A DNA stretch of 64,000 nucleotides, from the NCBI RefSeq assembly GCF_003369915.1, contig NC_046673.1:852001-916000 (forward strand), read 5' to 3'. Source of the stretch: Drosophila miranda. Lineage: Eukaryota; Arthropoda; Insecta; Diptera; Drosophilidae. The position numbers were made by a program, and so were the translations under genes. Positions 12,214-25,055 of this stretch are shown one piece after another; the stretch's first letter is position 1; every line of letters begins with the position of its first letter. Below the pieces are notes generated by a model. The model saw only the letters and a list, made by a program, of their open reading frames with translations, did no database searches and was not told where the DNA came from.

Positions 12214-12636
12214 TAGCACTGGCTCCATGACTCCGTGGCACAGCGGGGCCAGGCCTGAACTTGATGCACTCGCATTTGTCAGAAATTTCAGTGTCGAACA
12301 CAACAACAACGAAAATCACCCATGAACCATGGACCGTGGACCATTCCCCTGGATGCAGCTCTCCATATGTGTACGAGTGCTCCCCATCCAATGGAGCAAC
12401 AATTTCAAATCTCGTTCAAGTGCAAAAGGTTTTTTCACAATTTATTATCTATCCATTTTCAGCCATTGAGCCAACAATGGTAACATCACTTGAATGGAGT
12501 TCCCTCTCCACGTCCCCCAGTCTCCCAGTCTCTTCTTTGCATGCAAACACATGATTGTTTGGCTCCTTTTATAGCTCCCCCATCTGCATCTGCAGCTCCT
12601 CCTCTTTTGTCTCTGGATGCATTGCCATATGGAAAG

Positions 12637-12667
<31 letters not shown>

Positions 12668-14257
12668 TTCTGGCATTGTCATCATCTCCTATCTCCTAGA
12701 AGATACCCCTATGCCACATTTGCAACACCAAGCATCAACCATCAACCATCAACCATCAGGCACCAGGCATCACCATCACTGTCATCGTCACCATAAATGC
12801 CAAACTCTCACCCTCACCCTCAGCCTCTCACCATCTCTAGGCCGCGCATTACGAGTAGGGTAAATGCACTTGGCGAATTTATGTCCCAGCTTTGTCTCTC
12901 ATTTAGACGTTCACATCTAAATCAATAGAGAGACGGACACAAAAGGACAACAGGCAACGCCATTTTGTAGTTTGCTACCGAAGAACTGAACAGTAAAAGC
13001 CAGCTGGATGGATAGTTATATTGAGTGGACATCATCTCCCTTTGTTCATTTTGAGTCAATATGTTTTAAAAACAAAGAAACGCATTTTAAAAGCTTTCGT
13101 CGTGCACAGAACAGATCCAGATCCCTTCCTAGTGATCATTTCAGTGTGAAATCACAGAAAAAGTTATCAGACAGATTTTCGTATGAATCAATTATTGATC
13201 AAGCCAATGGATAGCGCATATCTCTCCTCTACCACCTCTCGTAGATGGACAAAAGCCTTGGACGAGTGGTCGTCTCCGCGAGCTTTCACTGTAAGTATAT
13301 TTATACACTTACATATGTACATACATACATATGTATGTACCCGTCCCGTATGTACTCGTATGTACATAGGTACATACATACATATGTATTTCTATAATTG
13401 CATTTACTCGTAAGAATGGGTGATGGCGATGTCCCTGATGTCCCTGATGTTCCTGATGTCGCTGGCTCTGGGCGTTTGATGGTGTGAGAAGCGTGTGTAA
13501 GAGGACGACGACCTTGGACTAGCTCCACTATATTGGAGTGCAGTGGAAGTGGGAGTGGGGTTGCGGCTGACTAATAGGGAGTACGGCAATCTATTGGCAC
13601 GGCGCCAAAACTAAAGTTCACACAAAACTGACTCACCCAGGGAGCTGAAAAACAGAGGCAATTCAGCCCAAAACAAATACAAAATGTATACAAGTATCAG
13701 TGAAAGAAGTCGCTCTTTTTCATGTCTGGCCCTAAGTAGATCAAACTTCAACTCGCACAGCCATGTGGTAACCTTCGGAGCTGTTGTATCATTTGAAAAA
13801 AATAAAACCAAGAATAAACACCAAACTTAGGCCCACGTATATCGGTTTTTTTCAGACGCGGTATCCCAGGAGTATGAAAGGTATTTACATATCTACATTG
13901 TATAATGTACATACATACATATGTACATAGTCCATAACTCTTGGGAAGATCAGATTAAAGAAGAAGCTCTGTAAACTTCTAAAGACCAATGGCTTTAATT
14001 TGTATTTAATCATATAGAGATCAACTTTAACGGCTATCTTGTAAAAGTCTCAAAGTATATTGATTTGTGTCTTTTGTTTAACCCTAATGAAACTAGGAAA
14101 CTATACAATTATGATAATTTTCCTTGGTTAAAAGTCATATGTATGTATATTTTTCGATCATTAGATTCTAAAATTTGACACGAACGGTTTTTCGATTCTC
14201 AGTAGAGTAGAGGACATTTTAAAATCATTGAAAAAAGCAAAATTATACAGAATGGCT
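10009..14257. other. Noncoding stretch
   Basis: No supported gene. It holds a poly-G-rich tract at 10570-10625, the (CA)36 microsatellite, CT-rich sequence at about 12637-12668 and TACATATGTA clusters at about 10979-11030, 13311-13390 and 13892-13930. Confidence 0.6.
12139..12210. repeat. (CA)36 microsatellite
   Basis: Perfect dinucleotide array of 72 bases. Confidence 0.98.
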
Positions 14258-14325
14258 ATATGTACTAGATCGCCGGATCTGGATCATGTAAAGCCAGAAT
14301 GAACAAATCAGTTTGCCAGTATAAA
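14258..14325 (-). mobile_element. Possible DINE-1 core fragment
   Basis: A segment reading as a degraded version of the core that follows the ATATCTACCAGATTGTCGAA region of copy E (35,905-35,975), including GGATCTGGATCA and GAACAAATCA. It is short and diverged. Confidence 0.4.
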
Positions 14326-15740
14326 TGTGGAGCCGCGGCCTTTGCCGCGGCTGAGAGCGTTTCCGCTCGCTCATACATACATATGTACATATGTATGTAT
14401 GTATGTACATACATACATAAATGTCGCAGAAACCTAATTTACCATGTATTTTGCCTTCGACTGTAACAGCAAACAGCAGCAGAAAAACAAAAAAGAATAC
14501 GGACAGGGACAGAGCAACAACAGAAGCAGCAGCAGCGGAGACAGACAGAGAGAGGCAGTGAGACAGACAGACGCGAACAAAGACAAAGCTGCGACAAGTT
14601 AAGAATTCGAATTCGAGCTCGAAACAAGAAACGCAACTTAAGTCTGCGTAGGTTTCTTAAGTAACTTCAAATGTTTTGATTAGACTTTAAATGACAAAAA
14701 CAACAAAAACGGCATCGACAACGACCTCGACGGTGGCAGCTCTAAAAGCTGTACGGATCGAAGCTCTCCATAACATACCCTCACAGACCTCATCACTACG
14801 GGGTTTGGTTACATTTCACTGAAATACATTGTACATACATACATATCACATTGGTAGATCACATTGAACTTCAGTTTGTTAGATAAAATTAGCTGCATAA
14901 ACAAGCAAGTTTCTATAAAGAGATTTGTGATCAGATCATATGTCGTACATATGTACGTACATACATATGTGTGTGTTCGTACTATGTACATATGAACATA
15001 TACATATGTACATATGTGTACATATGTATGTATATTTTTAGTGTAGCATAACGAAAAGTCTAAAAATTTATCAGAATACCCTCCTCAAGGGTATCGCAAT
15101 AGTACCTAGCTTACAGCCTGAGACTCGAACTCAAAATCATGTGCGTCGTCATCGGAATCGCGCACTGTGGGTTGCCTCAGAGGTGAGAGCGACAGAGACA
15201 TACATAGAGAGAGAGGGGAGTAGGCTTGCGTTCGCCTGCAGCGGCCACTGCAATTACCTACCCAAAGATAGTCGCAGAGAGAGAACGTAACTGTAGTGGA
15301 AGTCCACCACAAATCCAACGGCTTAGAAATCAGGTGCTAATCAGGTGATGTCCATTAGTCAATGGGGGAGATTACATTGAGTAGCTGCCTGAAAGTTTTT
15401 TGCACTATCAAAGAGTTAAATACCCACCATAGAAACTATTCTAGTGGATGGGTCTTCATACATACATACATACATATGTATGTATATACATATGTATATG
15501 TACATATGTATGTATCTGCAAACGCTGCCAGCGACGTAATACTAATAGAATTAGAACTAGAATTAGTAGGTTGGAGAGGGAAGGGCATACAAGGAGAGCG
15601 GCAGAGCGTGGTACAGCTGCAGAGTTTAGGCGTGTACACTGTCGAGCAGCAGAGAGCAGGAGGCAGAGCCGACTAGGAGAAAAGCAGTAGAAGACCGCAG
15701 CACACTGGGCAAACAGTAGCTCTAGCGGAAGAAGAGTCAA
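14326..15740. other. Noncoding stretch
   Basis: A short GC-rich inverted repeat (AGCCGCGG/CCGCGGCT) lies at about 14332-14353. Dense TACATATGTA clusters lie at 14371-14420, 14940-15030 and 15460-15512. No gene seen. Confidence 0.55.
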
Positions 15741-16130
15741 ATTTTGAAAAATAAAATACTTCAAGATTTTTTGCTTGGATTCGATTACCAATACAATATT
15801 TAGGCTATCGAAAATGTTATGAAATATATTTCATCGTTATTCGGTCAGCTGTGAGCCCTTAAGGGTAGCGTACGAGTATGTACAATATAAACAATTGGCA
15901 TCCATACATTTACAAAAATTCGAGCTATTCCATAACAAACTAGCACGACACCGATGTACTAATTTTTTTGGCCAGTAGTGTAGTATGTACATATGTATGT
16001 TTTTGTAGGCGCATCATTAAAACTTTTGCACTCTTAAGGTTTCGGCTTGCAAGTTGCCAAAAATTGATGGTTCTTTACAGCTATTTTGATCTTTATTAAC
16101 TTGAACGTGTGTTAATAAAAACAAAATATA
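15741..16130 (+). repeat. Interspersed repeat R1, copy 1
   Basis: Diverged direct similarity to sequence at 23,730-23,806 plus 24,885-25,055. Shared landmarks are CTTGGATT..GATTA.CAATAC, GTCAGCTGTGAGCCCTTAAGG, GCAAGTTGCCAAAAAT and GTTAATAA. It is probably an old unclassified transposable element. This copy contains an extra 107-base segment at 15885-15991 that the second copy lacks. Confidence 0.7.
15885..15991. mobile_element. 107-base insertion within R1 copy 1
   Basis: Absent from the second R1 copy and flanked by the direct repeat AGTATGTACA (15875-15884 and 15982-15991). Its right part, read on the minus strand, begins TACACTACTGGCCAAAAAAA, which resembles Tc1/mariner inverted-repeat ends. 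It may be a one-ended or internally deleted Tc1-like remnant. A replication-slippage origin is possible because the flanking motif is a common one in this genome. Confidence 0.45.
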
Positions 16131-17203
16131 ATCGGTGGCTGGAGCGTAGTTGTTGTAATTAAAAGGCGCGGCATAATATTGAAATCGGAATCAATCAACT
16201 CATGTTACACTTTCTTGGAGTGCAACTTTTGGATTCAACTATAATTTTGTTTTCTTTTTTTTCTGATTTGGTCAATTGTCTTCGCGAAATTTTTGGATTA
16301 GCACAATATCCGGGAACGTTTCACAACAGGTCATATCGAAGATATTAACATATAGTTCAGACTCAGAAAAATAAGGAATAATATTTTTAATTTAAAATGT
16401 TTTGTTTTATATGTATCTATAAATAAAACATAAAAATCAATGACTTTTTTTACTTTTTGAATTAAAAAAAAAAAATTAATAATAATAACATCACAATCCT
16501 TACATTAGCCTAAGCTCATTATTATTTAAAATTAAATTACAATTTTTCGCTTTTTGAAGTAATGTAAATAACTTTTCTTCCGTTGGATTCGCTGTTTTGC
16601 GAAGTGTGCGCAGCAGAGGAACAAAGCCAGCGACTGCAAGCATTTTTCTACCTCGCCACTTCTAATGTTCGTCTCGGCCTCGCAGCCTCGCCTGACTGTG
16701 TTTATGTCTTTCTGTCGTTCAGTCTTTTTCTGACTTTCATTCACCATGGCCACAAAGAAGCAACGTCGATGATGACGACGACTGCGCTGCTACCGGCTTG
16801 TCTTCCAAGATGCTATGCTGCTTTTGTCTGCTTTTCTCAGTTATTTCATTTATTGTCTTTATACCCTTGCAGAGGGTATCATGATTCGGACTATGTACAT
16901 CTTGGAAACGCAGATAAGTATATAACCAACGCAGAGAAAAATGCATTTTATATGACTTCAATGAAGGAACTGCAAGAGTATCAAAGCGTATCAAAGGGTT
17001 CGACCTTCGAAGCTAACCTTCCTTTTTTGTCGTTATGGTGACGGCGCTGCTGTTGCTGCTGTTGCTGCTGCTCACTGCGAACTTCTCTCCTCACGCATCT
17101 GCACATCTCCAGCCAGTTAGCCACTGACCCCCTCCCGCTTTCCTGCTCTCCTGGCACCTACTCTCTCCTTCGCTTGCCATCTTCCGTTTGCCTGTGTACG
17201 CGC

Positions 17204-17205
<2 letters not shown>

Positions 17206-17235
<30 letters not shown>
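17206..17235. repeat. (GT)15 microsatellite
   Basis: Perfect dinucleotide array. Confidence 0.95.
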
Positions 17236-17237
<2 letters not shown>

Positions 17238-19681
17238 AGCGCAGCTTTTGCTCTGCTCTTGACCTTGAACTTGTGTCGGGTTTCCTTTTGTTTTCTTTGG
17301 TCGCCTCGCCGTCACTTAACGTTTTTTCCCTCTCGTTATTGTTGCTGTTGCTGTTGCTTTCTTTCTGGACGGTCCGATCGGATCCGATCCGATCCGGTCC
17401 GGTCCGAGCCAGCTTGGGCTTTGCCTTTTGCTGAAGTGCGGCCTAATCAGGCTTAATGCCGTCGCCATCTCCAAAGGGTGAAGAAGGGTGGGAGGTAAGA
17501 AGGTGGAGGTGATGGCGAGAGACCTTTTCTAAGAATCCAAAATAAGGTAATTTTTCAGTTTTTATGAAGAAATCTGTTCGATCCGTTCGGTACATATGTA
17601 CATATGTATTATCTAACCTCCCGAAAGCGAACACATGTATAGTATACATAGTTTACATGTACATACATACATACTCGTATGTGCCTTTGTAATCGTATCT
17701 TCTTTTCAGTTTAGAATCAATTTATTCTGTTCGAAACACGTACATATATACACATATGTACTTGTATATACATACATACATATACATTCATATAAAAAAA
17801 GGACTCAAATCCACAGCTCCCGATGACGCTCACGGGCTTTTAATCTAAACTTTATTTAGGACAATGTCCCAGTAATGCGATTAGGGTTACAGTCAGAACT
17901 GGGCTCCCATCAGCGGCTGAATTGGCAGCGCGTGACCATTGCCTCTGGGATGGTGGGAGCTGTCTGTTCTGAGGAGGGGGGAGACGACTATCTAATGACA
18001 ATTGACATTGGCCAACCGACCGAAGACAAGACAAGAGCATTGGTGGCCAAGAGGTGTGACACAATTGCCACATCTTCATCTCCAGTGACAATGTCAGAGA
18101 ACAGAAAATACAACAAACAGAACCCAGGAACAAAAGTCATCAAGATTGAAATGGAAACCGAGTCCAACAGCAAGAGCAAATTCCCAGACTAGACCAGACC
18201 CGACCAGACCAGACCAGACCAGACACACAAATGAAACTAGAACTAAACTTAGAACTAGATCTAGAACTTGAACTCGAAGGGGAACTTGAGGTGGATCTGG
18301 ACCCCTGCACATAATTGGAGAATGTCCATAAGCCTCTGTCTCTTTCTCTGTCTCCACCTCCATTTCCATTCCTATGTTTGCGGCTTTGGCCAGGTGAGAG
18401 TTACGCGTTGTTGTTAATTAACCATTTACGGCCTGATTGCTGCCAGCCATCTGAGCCAATCCCATTCGACCATCCGACCATCTGAGCATATGAGCAACAG
18501 TGTCACGAGGTCAGTGCCAACTGGCCAAAACGCACAATGCGTCCGCGGAGGAACCGAACCAGGCCACGGTGAACAGGGTATGGACCTCAACTGGAGCACA
18601 TCTTAGGGGATGGAGTTCTCTGGGAGCTACATATGTATGTACATATATACATATTTACCTATGGAACATTACAGATCGGATATCAAACAAGGTGGAGTTT
18701 ATTGACTGGAGCTCCATATCTAAGAGGTGGAATAATATAGTACTCGTAGCATATGTAGAACGGATTCTAGATATTGACCTATTGTTCAGAAGTTGCTTAG
18801 CTGGCTCTTTCATCGTTCCAAAATGCCAAACCTACATGTCGTACAGTGGCGAGACGCACTGTAGGTAGGTTGGTCCCAGAGAACTTCTTTGGGGGGAATA
18901 CACTCGAATAATTGATATGCAGCACGCACGGCAATGGATCAATCCAATTTATGCATCGAACGACCAGGAAAACAAACCAAACTTCGACATCGAGTTTGAC
19001 TTGGACTTTGAATTGGACTCAGGAAGAGGCCAACAGGGGTCTGAGGGCTGTGGGCTGGGGGCTGACGGTTGAGGTCTGGGCCTGGGCGGTGGAGTTTGAG
19101 GCGTTGATGTCAACGTGCCACCTCCATAAACTCAATTCGATCGTGAGCCTGACCACGTTATTCCGAATCGGTTCAACCAACTACCAACTTCATACGAGTA
19201 CGAGAGTACTCCCCACTCCCCACTTTCGACTGTACACTCCACTCTTTAGCACAGTCCGTACAGACTTTATTCGATCTGGTTGATAGCAGGCACGTGATCT
19301 GCAGATCCAATTCGATCCGAACCGAACCGAACGTGCCAAATCTGAATGAAGAATTTATGAATGGAGAACTCGAATCGAGTTCAGTTCTGATCACTTCACT
19401 CCCCTTTGAGTGGGGTGCGTGAGCGAGGCAGAGGACGAGTCACCGGCAGAGGCCGATCTTACATACAGATACGTACAGATGCCTATGTTTGTGTGTATGA
19501 TTTATGTATGTGTATGGGAGTAGCATCTGTGAGATAGTTTCGCTTTCTAGAAATCGCACCTGAGTGCAGACGGAGTGGATGGAGAGAGGCAGAGGTATGA
19601 AGAAAACCCTTGTCTATAGGTCTTCTTCTTAGGGGGCTGTAACGGTTGTTCCTCTCTTTCTCCTTCTCATTCTCTATGCAA

Positions 19682-19736
19682 GTATCTGTGTATCTGGGCA
19701 TCTGTGTATCTGTGTATCTGTGCATCTGTGCATCTG
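19682..19736. repeat. (TATCTGTG)n minisatellite
   Basis: About seven imperfect 8-base units. Confidence 0.85.
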
Positions 19737-20439
19737 TTTTGGCACGCAAGTCGCGCAGCTCAGTTTTCGTTGCCGTAGTGGTTGTTGTTGTTCTTGTCGT
19801 ATTCGTCTGACGCATTGTCTGTCGTCTGTGCGTGGCTTAACAACTTGAAATTGTGGCATAAACACGTCCAACAATTTCCGGCATGAGTGTTGGGCGTTTT
19901 GTTGTCGACTGTTGTTGTTTATTAGTTCCATTGATCATCATTAACCGTCGAAACACATGCATCTTCGGGCTTAAATAATCGTCTATGCGGGGGTGACCCG
20001 ATCCGATCCGATCACACCAGATATAAAATATATTCTAGCGAACATCAAAGCTCAGTAAAAGCTCTTTTAAACGGACACCCACAGGTAACGGGAGATGTAC
20101 ATACATCCGGAGTCCTTTAGCTCTACTGTTTTTCTAGGACCCCAAAAGATCAACATTATTCGAACGTCCCTAAGGAACTTGCCTCCCTGCACTTGGATTT
20201 ATTTATTAATGACATTTTACTTGGGCAGAGAGTGCAAATATTCAAATAAAAGTGGTTTCGCTTACATTTTGACATGAATATGGAAACATACATTTTTAAT
20301 ATTCTTATGTTTCATATTTATATTAATTATTTTTCATACCTTAATTATTTTACCATAGCGGACGACATTTCACGTCCTAATGGCGGGTTTAAAGTAGTTT
20401 GAACTTCAATTGGCAACAATCGCAACCTCAGTGGATCTG

Positions 20440-20905
20440 CATTGTTTATGAATTGTTTATATGGCTCTGGGCAAAGATAATTTCACTAATGATACGATAC
20501 GATCTGCAGTCTAGAAGATATTATCATTCTCTACGGTTCTGCGTTTTTGGTTTTCTCGTATCTCTAAAATTGTGGATGCCACAAATTTTCGTCCTTTGTG
20601 GGAGCGGGCCGAAATTTTGAAATACATTTGTAATAGTGACATATTACAGAAGTCTGGATAGGAAATTTCGTTGCTCTAGCTCTTATAGTCTCTGAGCACT
20701 AGGCGCTCATAGGGACGGACAGACGGACGGACAGACGGACGGACAGACGGACGGACGGACAGACAGACAAGGCTCAATTGACTTGGCTTTTGATGCTGAT
20801 CAAGAATATACATACTTTATGGGGTCAGAAACGCTTCCTTCTGGACGTTACACACATCCAAATTCACCAAAAATCTAATATACCCCTATACTCAATTTGA
20901 GTTTC
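20440..20905 (+). mobile_element. DINE-1-like element, copy B (5' truncated)
   Basis: Contains one core unit (TTTTCGTCCTTTGTGGG), the CTTATAGTCTCTGAGCACTAGGCGCTCATAGGGACGGACAGAC junction in part, a long (GACGGACAGACG)n block at about 20,713-20,768, then TTGATGCTGATCAAGAATATA, the GGACGTTACACACATCCA block and the terminal hairpin (ATACTCAATTTGAGT). The 5' stem-loop end is missing. Confidence 0.82.
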
Positions 20906-23729
20906 ATTTAAATTTGGGTATGCTTCTCCTTACGATGCCAATTTTCTCTCAGTGTACATTCATATATATGTACATACATATATACTCTCTCAGCCTCTCT
21001 CTGCCCCCAACTGCCAGTAGCAGTTGTCAATGATCCGATCCCCTCGCATGATCGTCACCAAGCCACGTCGCGGCTCCGCCTGTGCCATTTTGGAGTCTCA
21101 TTCCCAGGGCTATTTATGGCTAACCTTGTGGCTCCAAAGCAAACCGAGACAACGCACACAAATATTATATAAGAGGTCTTTCATCTCTGACTGCAGTCTC
21201 TTCCTCTGTCTCCACCTCCATTTCTGTATCTCTGTTTCTGTCTCCCGCTCTGCCTCTGTCTCTTGCTCGGCCTCCTCTGAGGCCTCTGTGATATATTTTT
21301 GTGTCAAATTTAGAACTATTAATTAGTGTTGTTTCTTTTTTTTAGTCAAAGGAAGCACACAAGCACAAACACAAACAGCGATCGGCAATCGGCAATCGGC
21401 CATCGGCCATCGGCCATCGGCGATCTTTGGGAGTTCCAGTGAAAAACCGATTGGCCAGGGTCAGAGGGAAGCCGGGCACAGCTAGCGAGATACAAATACA
21501 GAAACAGAGACAAGTGATAAGCATGCGCATGTGCGCACTTCAATAGTTGTGTAAACGACGAATTTGAAAATGAATTTATATTCGATTTTGTGCGAAACGT
21601 TATCAATTAATTTACGACTGGGCCCTCAAGGAGGAGTACTCGCCCGTTGCGTTAGGGGAGTTAGAGCAATTAAAATTGATTAGAGTGCTGGCTTTGGCTG
21701 AGACCCCAAAATCGATCCGATGATGATGATGATGATCGTAATCATCGTTAACCCCCAGAGCCAAGGTGATAATGATCCAGCAATCAAACAGCGAGCGACA
21801 GTGTGAATGTGAATGCCGAAGAGCTTGTCAAATGGCCCAAAACAAATGGCCTAGACCAATGAGCGACCGAACATTGAAACAGCACAACAGATCCACAAAC
21901 ACCAAACACATACAGATCTTGGGCCAGTTTCAGTTTCAGTTTCAGTTTCAGTTCGATTTCCATTTCGAAATTTAAATTTCAAGGGGATTTGAAAAATGTA
22001 AAAAAGAGCCAACCCCCCCTCCCCCCCTTCCGAGAAATGAAAACATAAAAAACACAGCAGGTGAGCATATGGGGAGGCGGGTGGAGGGGGGAGAGGGCCA
22101 CAAGGGTAGAAGGTAGGAAAAAAATCAATTAGGTTTTGATGAGGTCTTCGGCGCGGACCAAAGTCGAATCCTTTGCACGATCATTATACAAGATGATCGC
22201 ATTATCATCTCAACTTTGACACACACTCCGATTACTCCGAGCGACATGAACTTGTGGAGAGGAGAGCAATTAGTGGCCATAATTAGATCACTGTTTCAGG
22301 GCTCCAATTAGAGACACGCAATATATACACAATCACACAATATCCGTTTGACAATCGCTGTCACTTAACGGAGCTTGATCATCAATCTCACTTGGAGATT
22401 GCAACCAAACCATTTGTAGCCATATCAATTGACATGATCACCACGCTAACCGGGCACAATTTGCACTTTAATCCTGATCTCCGTTTGGTTTCACGTCCGA
22501 TTGACGAATTCTATAGAAAACTATAGAAAACAAACATATGCACACGGTATTTGCAAAGGAGAGCTGTTTGAGTAGTTTGCTAAGTGATCCACAATAGAGG
22601 AATAGGTCTATGGCAGATCTTCTCAATTCGGAGGTTCTTCCTGCAAACGATTTCCGCTTCTGCTCCAGTTCGATCTTTGGCATTCGCTACCATAGATACG
22701 ACTTGGCAGTTCCGCGTTGGCCATCAGGCAGTCAGGCAGTCAGGCACTCAGGAAGTCGAGCATTCGATCATTTGGCATTCGCATGCAAAACGCGCATTCT
22801 CCGAGTACTGGGTACAGGCACAGGCACAGGCACCACCACCATATCCATATTCGCTGACCAACGCCCAGTGCATTATTACGAGTATCATATTGTTCCGTCA
22901 TATTTCACTGGCTAATTGCCGGGCGATCGTTAATGCAGTGACAGGAGAGGCGACAACAGTGTCGGCGCCACTATCCGGACGGGGGCCGGAGCGCTCTGGA
23001 GGGGAAAGTCGACTCTGAATGGAAGAAATGCGAAATGAATGTGCTGGCAGCCGGCTGGCTAATCGATTAATTGCCGGAGCCACAGAAGCACTCGGCGACT
23101 GCCCAGATGAATATTGCTATGGATATTAAAAATACATGAATACATGAGTATGTGTGTACAATGCACTTATATAGTACATATGTATATACACTTACATATG
23201 TGCTTATGTCTATACTGCCTTATATATTATATGAATCCACGCGAAGGGGTAGTTAACTGGTAGAGCATTTCTCTTCTTGTGGAGTAATCTCGTTCCCGGG
23301 AATTGGAATGGGCCAAACGAATTGCGCAGCTATAAACGTGAATAAAAAGAATTCGCAATGCCCTCGAAATGAGGCGTGACCCTTGGTGGGCTGCGGAGGG
23401 GTAGGAGTGGGGAAAAGGTACTGTTCATTTGCATAGCAGATCGAAGGGCAAGGAGGGAGAGAGAAAATGGGGATGGGTTGCGGGAAGCAAGCTGCGGAAG
23501 GAAGGGATATGAAATAAGTCACACTCCGCGCTCTCGTGTGAATGGCAGTTTTGACGAAATTGTTTAGATAGTCAACGCAGTTCCAAAATTGAGGGACAAG
23601 AAGTAATAAAGAAAATATTGCCCTGCCTCAAAGCTGAAGCGGTAGAAACGGTGTGCAGCAGCTGACAAAGAACAATCTTGCGGACTATGTAAGTCCTAGC
23701 ACAAGCCAGGAGATCTTGAAGTATAGAGT
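20906..23729. other. Noncoding stretch
   Basis: No gene seen. It holds CATCGGC units at 21,379-21,423, (TTTCAG)n at about 21,924-21,950 and homopolymer-rich sequence at 22,010-22,120. A tRNA-like A-box sequence at about 23,243 is treated under rejected items. Confidence 0.55.
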
Positions 23730-25055
23730 TTCTTTGAAGTATAAAAAACATTGGCCTTTCTTCTTGGATTGGATTAACAATACACTGCTGAGACTATCGA
23801 CCCTTTTTATACCCGATACTCAAAATGAGTATTGGGGTATATTAGATTTGTGGTAAAAGTGGATGTGTGTAACGTCCAGAAGGAATCGTTTCCGACCCCA
23901 TAAAGTATATATATTCTTGATCAGCATCAATAGCCGAGTCGATTGAGCCCTGTCTGTCTGTCCGTCTGTCCGTCTGTCCGTCCGTCCGTCCGTCCGTCCG
24001 TCCGTCCCCTTCAGCGCCTAGTGCTCAAAGACTATAAGATCTAGAGCAACGATGTTTTGGATCCAGACTTCTGTGATATGTCACTGCTACAAAAATATTT
24101 CAAAACTTCGACCCGCCCACTTCCGCCCCCACAAAGGACGAAAATCTGTGGCATCCAAATTTTTAAAGATACGAAAAAACCAAAATCGCAGAATCGTAGA
24201 GGATGACTGTATGTTCTAGAGTGTAAAATCTCAACCAGATCATATAATTAATCTAGCCAGCCAATCAAGAAAACAATTTCATTCTTTCTCGCTCTGTCTC
24301 TCTCTAACACACAGGTTTCATGGTCGGTTTTGCCAATTGCAAAATATGAGTTCAAGGATCTCAGAACCTATAAGAGCCAGAGCAACTAAATTTGGTATCC
24401 AGACTCCTGTGATATTGGACCTTGACCGTTTCGTGTCCAAATTTCGCCAGACCCCCTTCCGCCCATGCAAAGGACGGAAATCTGGGGCATCCACAAATCT
24501 CAGAAACTATTAAGGCTAGAGTAACCAAATTTGGTATCCGCATTTCTGTTAGATCTCACTATAAAACGTATATCTCAGAATTTCGCCCCACCCCCTTCCG
24601 CCCCCACAAAAGACGAAAATCTGTTGCATCCACAATATTGCACATTCGAGAAAACTAAAAACGCAGAATCATAGATAATGACCATATCTATCAGATTGCT
24701 GAATCTGGATCAGAGCGCCCGACGTCACGCTCAGACTGATTTTCTGTCTCTTTCGCACGCACTCCTTGTCGTGTCGTTTAATATTAGCGGCGTCTGCCGG
24801 AGGAGAGCCATACTGACTTAGTATCGGGTATAACTGTAGAGTTGCGGTGTCCGCAGCAACTCACAACGTTCCCCCTCGTTTCTTAATATTTCATCGTTTT
24901 TCAGTCAGCTGTGAGCCCTTAAGGGTAGCATACGAGTATGTACATATGTTTTTGGTTAAGGTTTCGGCATGCAAGTTGCCAAAAATGTATTGTTCTTTAC
25001 GGTTTTCTGATTTTCATTAACTTGAAAGTGTATGTTAATAATAACCAAATATAAA
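23730..25055 (+). repeat. Interspersed repeat R1, copy 2 (interrupted)
   Basis: R1 sequence at about 23,730-23,806 resumes at about 24,885-25,055 after a nested DINE-1 element. The two halves join to give the same order of landmarks as R1 copy 1 at 15,741-16,130. Confidence 0.7.
23807..24881 (-). mobile_element. DINE-1-like element, copy C (full length, nested)
   Basis: Read on the minus strand it has the 5' stem-loop end (24,843-24,881), three core units (near 24,605, 24,465 and 24,135), the CACTAGGCGCTGAAGGGGAC junction, a (GTCY)n tract at about 23,950-24,006, the GTTACACACATCCA block and the terminal hairpin near 23,811-23,835. It has the same three-unit layout as copy A. It is inserted in R1 copy 2 between T-rich flanks. 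Confidence 0.87.

Larger units (their letters stand above)
16131..20439. other. Noncoding stretch
   Basis: No supported gene. It contains AT-rich DNA at 16,370-16,560 and a short segment around 16,859-16,895 that resembles common fly repeat ends (ATACCCTTGCAGAGGGTAT, an imperfect palindrome). It also contains (GT)15 at 17,206-17,235, GACCA units at 18,195-18,222 and TATCTGTG units at 19,682-19,736. Confidence 0.55.

Noticed and set aside
12003..12391. Poly Thr-His / Val-Cys frames
   Set aside because: Products of the (CA)36 array; the same applies at 39,626-40,010 and 27,223-27,489.
23243..23310. tRNA-like A box (TAGTTAACTGGTAGAGCA) followed by a B-box-like GTTCCCGGGAATTG
   Set aside because: The D-stem and anticodon stem do not pair well, the B box departs from GGTTCGANNCC, and no acceptor stem forms. 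At best a decayed tRNA-derived scrap; a covariance-model scan would decide.
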